This document shows, piece after piece, positions 60,329 to 64,000 of a DNA stretch of 64,000 nucleotides (its first letter is position 1; each line of letters opens with the position of its first letter). The notes under the pieces are model-generated. The model was not told the origin of the DNA. It did not search any database and worked only from the letters and a program-made list of their open reading frames with translations. The position numbers and the translations under genes are program-made. Source of the DNA: CAWBCR01 sp963787375. GTDB taxonomy: Bacteria; Chloroflexota; Anaerolineae; Aggregatilineales; UBA3940. The stretch lies in assembly GCA_963787375.1 (NCBI GenBank), contig CAWBCR010000013.1, positions 1 through 64,000 on the forward strand. The letters run 5' to 3'.

Positions 60329-62063
60329 TTATGCGCCCGCCTCCATCTCCGCGATGGTGTGTTCGATCAGCGCGACGATCTCGCCCAGTGTGCCGCTGTC
60401 GAAGGCGAAGCGCACCCCGGCGGCGGCGTACAGGTCGGGCAGCGTGACGGTCCCGCCCAGCGCCAGCGCCTTACGGTAGCTGGCAACCGCGCCCGCCTGG
60501 TCGCGCAGGGCGTTGCGCCAGATCTGCGTCGCGCCAAGCTGCGCCAGACCGTACTCGACGTAGTAGAACGGGTAGCGGTACAGGTGCAGCTTGCGATGCC
60601 AGCCGGTCACGACGTGGTCGTCGAGGCCGGTGTAGTCGACGCCGTGGATGAAGCGGGCCCACAGCGCGGCCCACGCCGCGTCGCAGTTGGCCGGATCGCT
60701 GGCGTCGTCGTGATGGGTGTAGACCCAGTGCTGGAAGGCGTCGACGACGGCCATGTAAGGCCAGAACACGAGGAGCCCCTCCAGGTGCTCGATGCGCGCC
60801 CGCGCGGCCTGCTGCGGGGTGAAGAAGCCGCCGTCCGCGTCGAGGTAGGGCGCACCGAGCAGCTCCATCGCCATCGAGGCCACCTCGTTAAACTCCATCG
60901 GCGAGATGCGCTGCGGGTGGTAGGCCAGTTCGGCCCGCTCGAAAACGTGGAAAGCATGGCCGCACTCGTGCAGCAGCGTGCTGACGTTATCGGCGATGCC
61001 GACCGCGTTCATAAAGACGAACGGGCGCTTGATCGAGGCATAGCTGGTGCAGTACGCGCCCGCCGCCTTGCCCTTGTAGTTCTGAAGGTCGAGCAGGCTC
61101 TCGCGCTGCATCGTGTCGAAGTACGCGCCAAGCTGCGGATCGACATGGTGAAAGACGGCGCTGCCCTTCGCCTTCAGCTCGTCGATGGTGGCAAAGGGAC
61201 GCAGCGGCTCGCGGGCCAGCGGATCGACGTTCAATTCGGTGATGCGCATCGGGTCGGTGTTGATATCCCACGGGCACAGCGTCTCGACGCCCATCTGCCT
61301 GCGCCGCCGCTCGTAGACCCGCGCCGCTGCCGGGACGACCGTCTCCTCGATGGCGCGGTGGAACGTCTCGCAGTCGGCGGGGGTGTAATCGAAGCGCAGC
61401 CGCTCCTGCCAGGCGTACTCGCGATAGTCGGGCAGCCCGGCGTTCTGGTAGATCTTGCGGCGCACGTCCATCAGTCTGACCCACACCGCGTTGATCGCCT
61501 CGCGGTCCTCCAACACGCGGGCAGCGCCCTGCCGCCAGGCGCTCTCGCGGACGCTGCGGTCGGGGTTCTGCGCGACGGGCGTGAACTGGGTCAGCGTGAC
61601 CTCCGTCGCCCTGCCATTCGATAGTCTGCGCGCCGATGATGCGGTTGTAGTCGGCGGCGAGCTTGCGCTCCTCGATCTTGAGCGGCAGGTTCTCTTCGTG
61701 GAACAGCATCGCCTGGGCGCGCAGGTTGCGCAGCGGGATGTCGAAGCCGTCCGGCTGGAGGCCGCTGTCGAGCAGTCGCTGCTTGAGCGCCTGGTCGGCG
61801 GTCTGCGCGGGCTGGTAGACCTGCTCCAGAAACGCGTTGAAGGTGTCTTCGGCGTCCTGGTCGGTGGTGTCGAGCGTGGTGGCGACATACAGCCGCGCAT
61901 GTCGCTCGTCGAGCAGGTCAACCACGCGCGTCCAGTCGGCCAGCCAGCCGGCAGCCGTCGCCGCAGTCAGCGGGCGGGCCAGCAGGTCATCGTAGTAGGG
62001 GCTGAACTGCGGCCAGTCCCAGTCCATCACGTCGTGCGTGGTTGCGGGCAGCGAGTTGAACAT
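60329..62063 (-). CDS. M3-family oligoendopeptidase, one frameshift
   Basis: About 578 residues after correction. Zinc-binding motif is HECGHAFH (HExxH with Glu), followed at a typical distance by EFNEVASMAMELL, the third ligand (Glu). Family segments VETLCPWDINTD and YASIKRPFVFMNAVG are also present. It cleaves short peptides in the cytosol; there is no signal peptide. One frame break near 61612-61620 at IEWQ-ATEVTLTQFTPVA. The start is MFNSLPATT at 62063. A 67-bp gap separates it from the threonine dehydrogenase gene, transcribed in the same direction. Confidence 0.87.
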
Positions 62064-62130
62064 GAGCGGTCCTTTGTCCAGATGAGCTTACGTGGCGTAT
62101 GGCTGATTGTTAAGAGCCGATCGCTAACAG

Positions 62131-63150
62131 CTAACTGCTGTATCTCGCGCTGATGTTGGGGACAAGGTAGTCGTCGAAGGCACGCGCCTCGTCGTAGTCG
62201 GGCTGCCAGCCCCAGTCGTGGCGGGCACGGCTGTCGTCCTGATCGACCGGCCACGAGTCGACAATCGCCTGCCGCTTCTCGTCGGCGTCGAAGGTGATCA
62301 CGGCGTCGGGGAAGACCGCCTTGACCCGGTCGCGGATATCGCCCGCGGTGGGGCTGAAGCTGGTCACGTTGTAAACCAGCGACGTCAGATTCTGCTGCGG
62401 GGCGCGCTGCAAGACGGTCAGCGCCTTGATCGCGTCGGGCATGGCCATGAACGGCATGCGGGTGTCCTCGCGCACAAAGCAGGCGTAAGGCTCGCCTTTG
62501 GCGGCGGCGTGCAGCATCTCCGGGCCGTAATCGCTGGTGCCGCCGGTGGGCATGGTGAAGGCGCTGATCAGGCCGGGAAAGCGGATCGAGCGGAAGTCGA
62601 CGCCGGCGACGTCCGACTGCGCGGCAAGCTGCCGGTAGTGGCGGGCGTAGTAGCGGCCCAGGTGCTCACCATACAGCTTGTTGCAGCCGTACATCGTGGT
62701 CGGCACGAGCCACTCTTCCTCTTTGACGGCCCCCTCCGCCGCTTTGGTGGCGAGATCGGGCAGGCCATAGACGGCAATCGAGCTGGGGAACATGAACTTG
62801 ACCGGCTGCCCCAGCCAGCCAGACTGGTCGGCGGCGAGCTTCAACAGGTGCAGCGTGCCGTCGACGTTGACGCGGTGCGCGGCCTCCGGCGTGAACTCGG
62901 CGCGCGTCGAGAGCAGCGCGGCCAGATGGTAGATCACCGGGATGGCGTACTCTGACACCAGCCGCCCGAACAACTCGTCGTCAAGCACGTCGCCCATCAG
63001 CGCCGCCTGACAGCGGGCGCGCAGCGGCTTGGGGATGGGCTTGACGTCCATCGCCAGGATGTTGCTCACGCCGCTGGCGGCCAGCGTCTCGATCAGCGCC
63101 TGGCCCATCTCCCCGGCTGCGCCGGTGATCAGGATCACTTCCTTACGCAT
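62131..63150 (-). CDS. tdh: SDR-type L-threonine 3-dehydrogenase
   Basis: A 339-residue extended SDR: ITGAAGEMGQALIETL, catalytic YGCNKLYGE (YxxxK), and the C-terminal ADEKRQAIVDSWPVDQDDSRARHDWGWQPDYD pattern that is typical of NAD-dependent threonine 3-dehydrogenases of this type. It would convert L-threonine to 2-amino-3-oxobutyrate. No kbl (2-amino-3-ketobutyrate ligase) is visible, so the pathway end is elsewhere. ATG 63150 has GGAGG 5-6 nt upstream. Confidence 0.88.
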   Translation of the reverse strand: MRKEVILITGAAGEMGQALIETLAASGVSNILAMDVKPIPKPLRARCQAALMGDVLDDELFGRLVSEYAIPVIYHLAALLSTRAEFTPEAAHRVNVDGTLHLLKLAADQSGWLGQPVKFMFPSSIAVYGLPDLATKAAEGAVKEEEWLVPTTMYGCNKLYGEHLGRYYARHYRQLAAQSDVAGVDFRSIRFPGLISAFTMPTGGTSDYGPEMLHAAAKGEPYACFVREDTRMPFMAMPDAIKALTVLQRAPQQNLTSLVYNVTSFSPTAGDIRDRVKAVFPDAVITFDADEKRQAIVDSWPVDQDDSRARHDWGWQPDYDEARAFDDYLVPNISARYSS

Positions 63151-63191
63151 TCTGCCTCCGTGGGGTTCAATTGAATGGCAATATCAGGCTA

Positions 63192-64000
63192 TTACTGCCC
63201 ACCGATCCATGCCGCGCGCAAGCTGCTGACGTGCAGGCCGGATTGCAGCGCCTGCAGGTTGAAGTCGGGCGCGGTGCCCATGTACAGCGTATCGGTGTCG
63301 AATGCGAACAGCCGCGATCCATCCGGGCTCCACTGCGTGGCGGACAGCGGGAACTGATATACCTTGGTGGGTGCCTGCCCGAACGGCCCGACCCACAGCC
63401 CGCCCGCCGTGAGGTCTTTGCTGAACCACGCCCAATAGGCCGCACCCGGCGAGACGTCGGGAAAATCCCGCAGCGGGGCGGGCACCGGCTGCGCTGCGCC
63501 AGAGGTCGACACCTGATAGGTGCCGATGTCGCTGACCAAGGCGTAATAGTCCCCGGCTCCGGCGGACCACGTCGGCGCGAAGGAATTGGCGGTGATTACC
63601 TGCTGCACGCCGCCATCTGTCGAGACGAGAAAGGCCCCGGTCTGGCCGCCGGGCATGCTCTCCGCGGTGTAATGCTGCACCGTCAGCAGCGCCGTGCCAC
63701 TGGCCGCGTCGGCGGCTACCTGGTCAAACGGGTGGTCGAACAGCACGTTCACATTGCCACTGGCGATGTCCAGCGTGCGCAGGTTGTAGGCCCCGTAGGC
63801 GGGGCTCCATGAGTACAGCATCAGCGTCTCCGGGCCGGTCCACATGACCCATTGCTCGCCGGAGCTGTCGGGTGTGAACAGCGACTTCACGTCCGAGCCA
63901 TCGGCGGCAGCGGCCCATACCCCGACCATGCCGTAGCCCGCGCCGGTGCCCAGGGTGCTGACCCCGGCGTGCACGATGTACCTGCCGTCCGGCGACCAGG
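63192..64000 (-). CDS. Beta-propeller (TolB/WD40-like) protein, 5' end beyond the window
   Basis: The 3' portion (about 270 codons) of a protein of repeated WSPDG/WSAGAGDYY-type blades, with strands such as WSPDGSRLFAFDTDTLY and WSPAYGAYNLRTLDIAS. It is a TolB/PD40-type propeller, probably exported. The gene continues past the right edge: the last visible codons read WSPDGRYIVHAG in frame. The stop lies 41 bp before the tdh start, so the two may be cotranscribed. No catalytic motif is visible. Confidence 0.75.
   Translation of the reverse strand, partial: WSPDGRYIVHAGVSTLGTGAGYGMVGVWAAAADGSDVKSLFTPDSSGEQWVMWTGPETLMLYSWSPAYGAYNLRTLDIASGNVNVLFDHPFDQVAADAASGTALLTVQHYTAESMPGGQTGAFLVSTDGGVQQVITANSFAPTWSAGAGDYYALVSDIGTYQVSTSGAAQPVPAPLRDFPDVSPGAAYWAWFSKDLTAGGLWVGPFGQAPTKVYQFPLSATQWSPDGSRLFAFDTDTLYMGTAPDFNLQALQSGLHVSSLRAAWIGGQ

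Noticed and set aside
60167..61624. Plus-strand open frame (485 codons) opposite the M3 peptidase
   Set aside because: Shadow of the zinc peptidase, whose HExxH and Glu ligand are clear on the minus strand.
1..64000. CRISPR array, prophage, retron, diversity-generating cassette, tRNA or rRNA gene
   Set aside because: I saw no regularly spaced repeats, integrase, reverse transcriptase, capsid or tail genes, and no tRNA-like GTTCRA arm with a matching acceptor stem.

Overview
The window looks like chromosomal DNA from a Chloroflexota bacterium, probably an Anaerolineae-like lineage. This is inference from content: high GC, many NarL-type and hybrid sensor kinases, PIG-V-like mannosyltransferase, a stand-alone PEP/pyruvate-binding protein, SIMPL lipoprotein, CPBP proteases, a group 3b [NiFe] hydrogenase operon and LiaF-like membrane proteins. 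No rRNA, tRNA, CRISPR array, phage or plasmid module was recognised.

Layout. 0-8 kb: a CrtC/AttH-like protein, a low-GC alpha/beta hydrolase lacking its catalytic serine, a kinase/regulator set (2.2-7.0 kb) and a PIG-V-like transferase. 8.5-16.2 kb: PEP/pyruvate-binding protein, helical protein, epimerase, SIMPL lipoprotein, rhodanese and a membrane-anchored caspase-like protein. 16.2-24.3 kb: methyltransferase, membrane proteins, two CPBP proteases, a GntR-SPFH pair, and a membrane protein with its winged-helix regulator. 24.5-32.4 kb: CBS-ACT protein, hydBGDA-type hydrogenase operon with maturation protease, then a response regulator and histidine kinase. 32.5-45.0 kb: LtrA, an APC permease fused to two USP domains, FHA protein, ferritin, ATPase, class I aldolase, CDGSH protein, KimA-type potassium importer, response regulator, YigZ, GAF kinase. 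45.2-50 kb: SDR, an IS200-type element, three small membrane proteins, aldehyde dehydrogenase. 50-55.5 kb: metal ABC transporter (ATPase and permease), Ddn-like protein, feoABC. 55.7-64 kb: Gfo/Idh/MocA oxidoreductase, GT2, molybdenum oxidoreductase, SDR, M3 peptidase, threonine dehydrogenase and a beta-propeller protein running off the edge.

How the genes may work together. The hydrogenase would exchange electrons between hydrogen and NAD(P)H; the peptidase places it with its own maturation step, and a tandem inverted-repeat operator lies upstream. Iron and metal handling recurs (FeoABC behind a DtxR-like box, ferritin, CDGSH protein, metal ABC transporter), which fits an iron-rich hydrogenase-bearing cell. 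Signal transduction is dense: four histidine kinases, four separate response regulators and an FHA protein.

An important caveat is that at least fourteen otherwise intact genes contain single-base frameshifts, concentrated at 8.79-9.89 kb and 26.59-28.18 kb. Active-site motifs stay intact across the shifts, so consensus errors are more likely than decay. Coordinates for those genes span the conceptual full-length gene. I did not find a clear undescribed multi-gene system. The most unusual signals are the structured hairpin arrays near 23-24.5 kb that resemble the IS200 end hairpins, the tandem hydrogenase operator, and several proteins with altered catalytic or phosphoacceptor residues.
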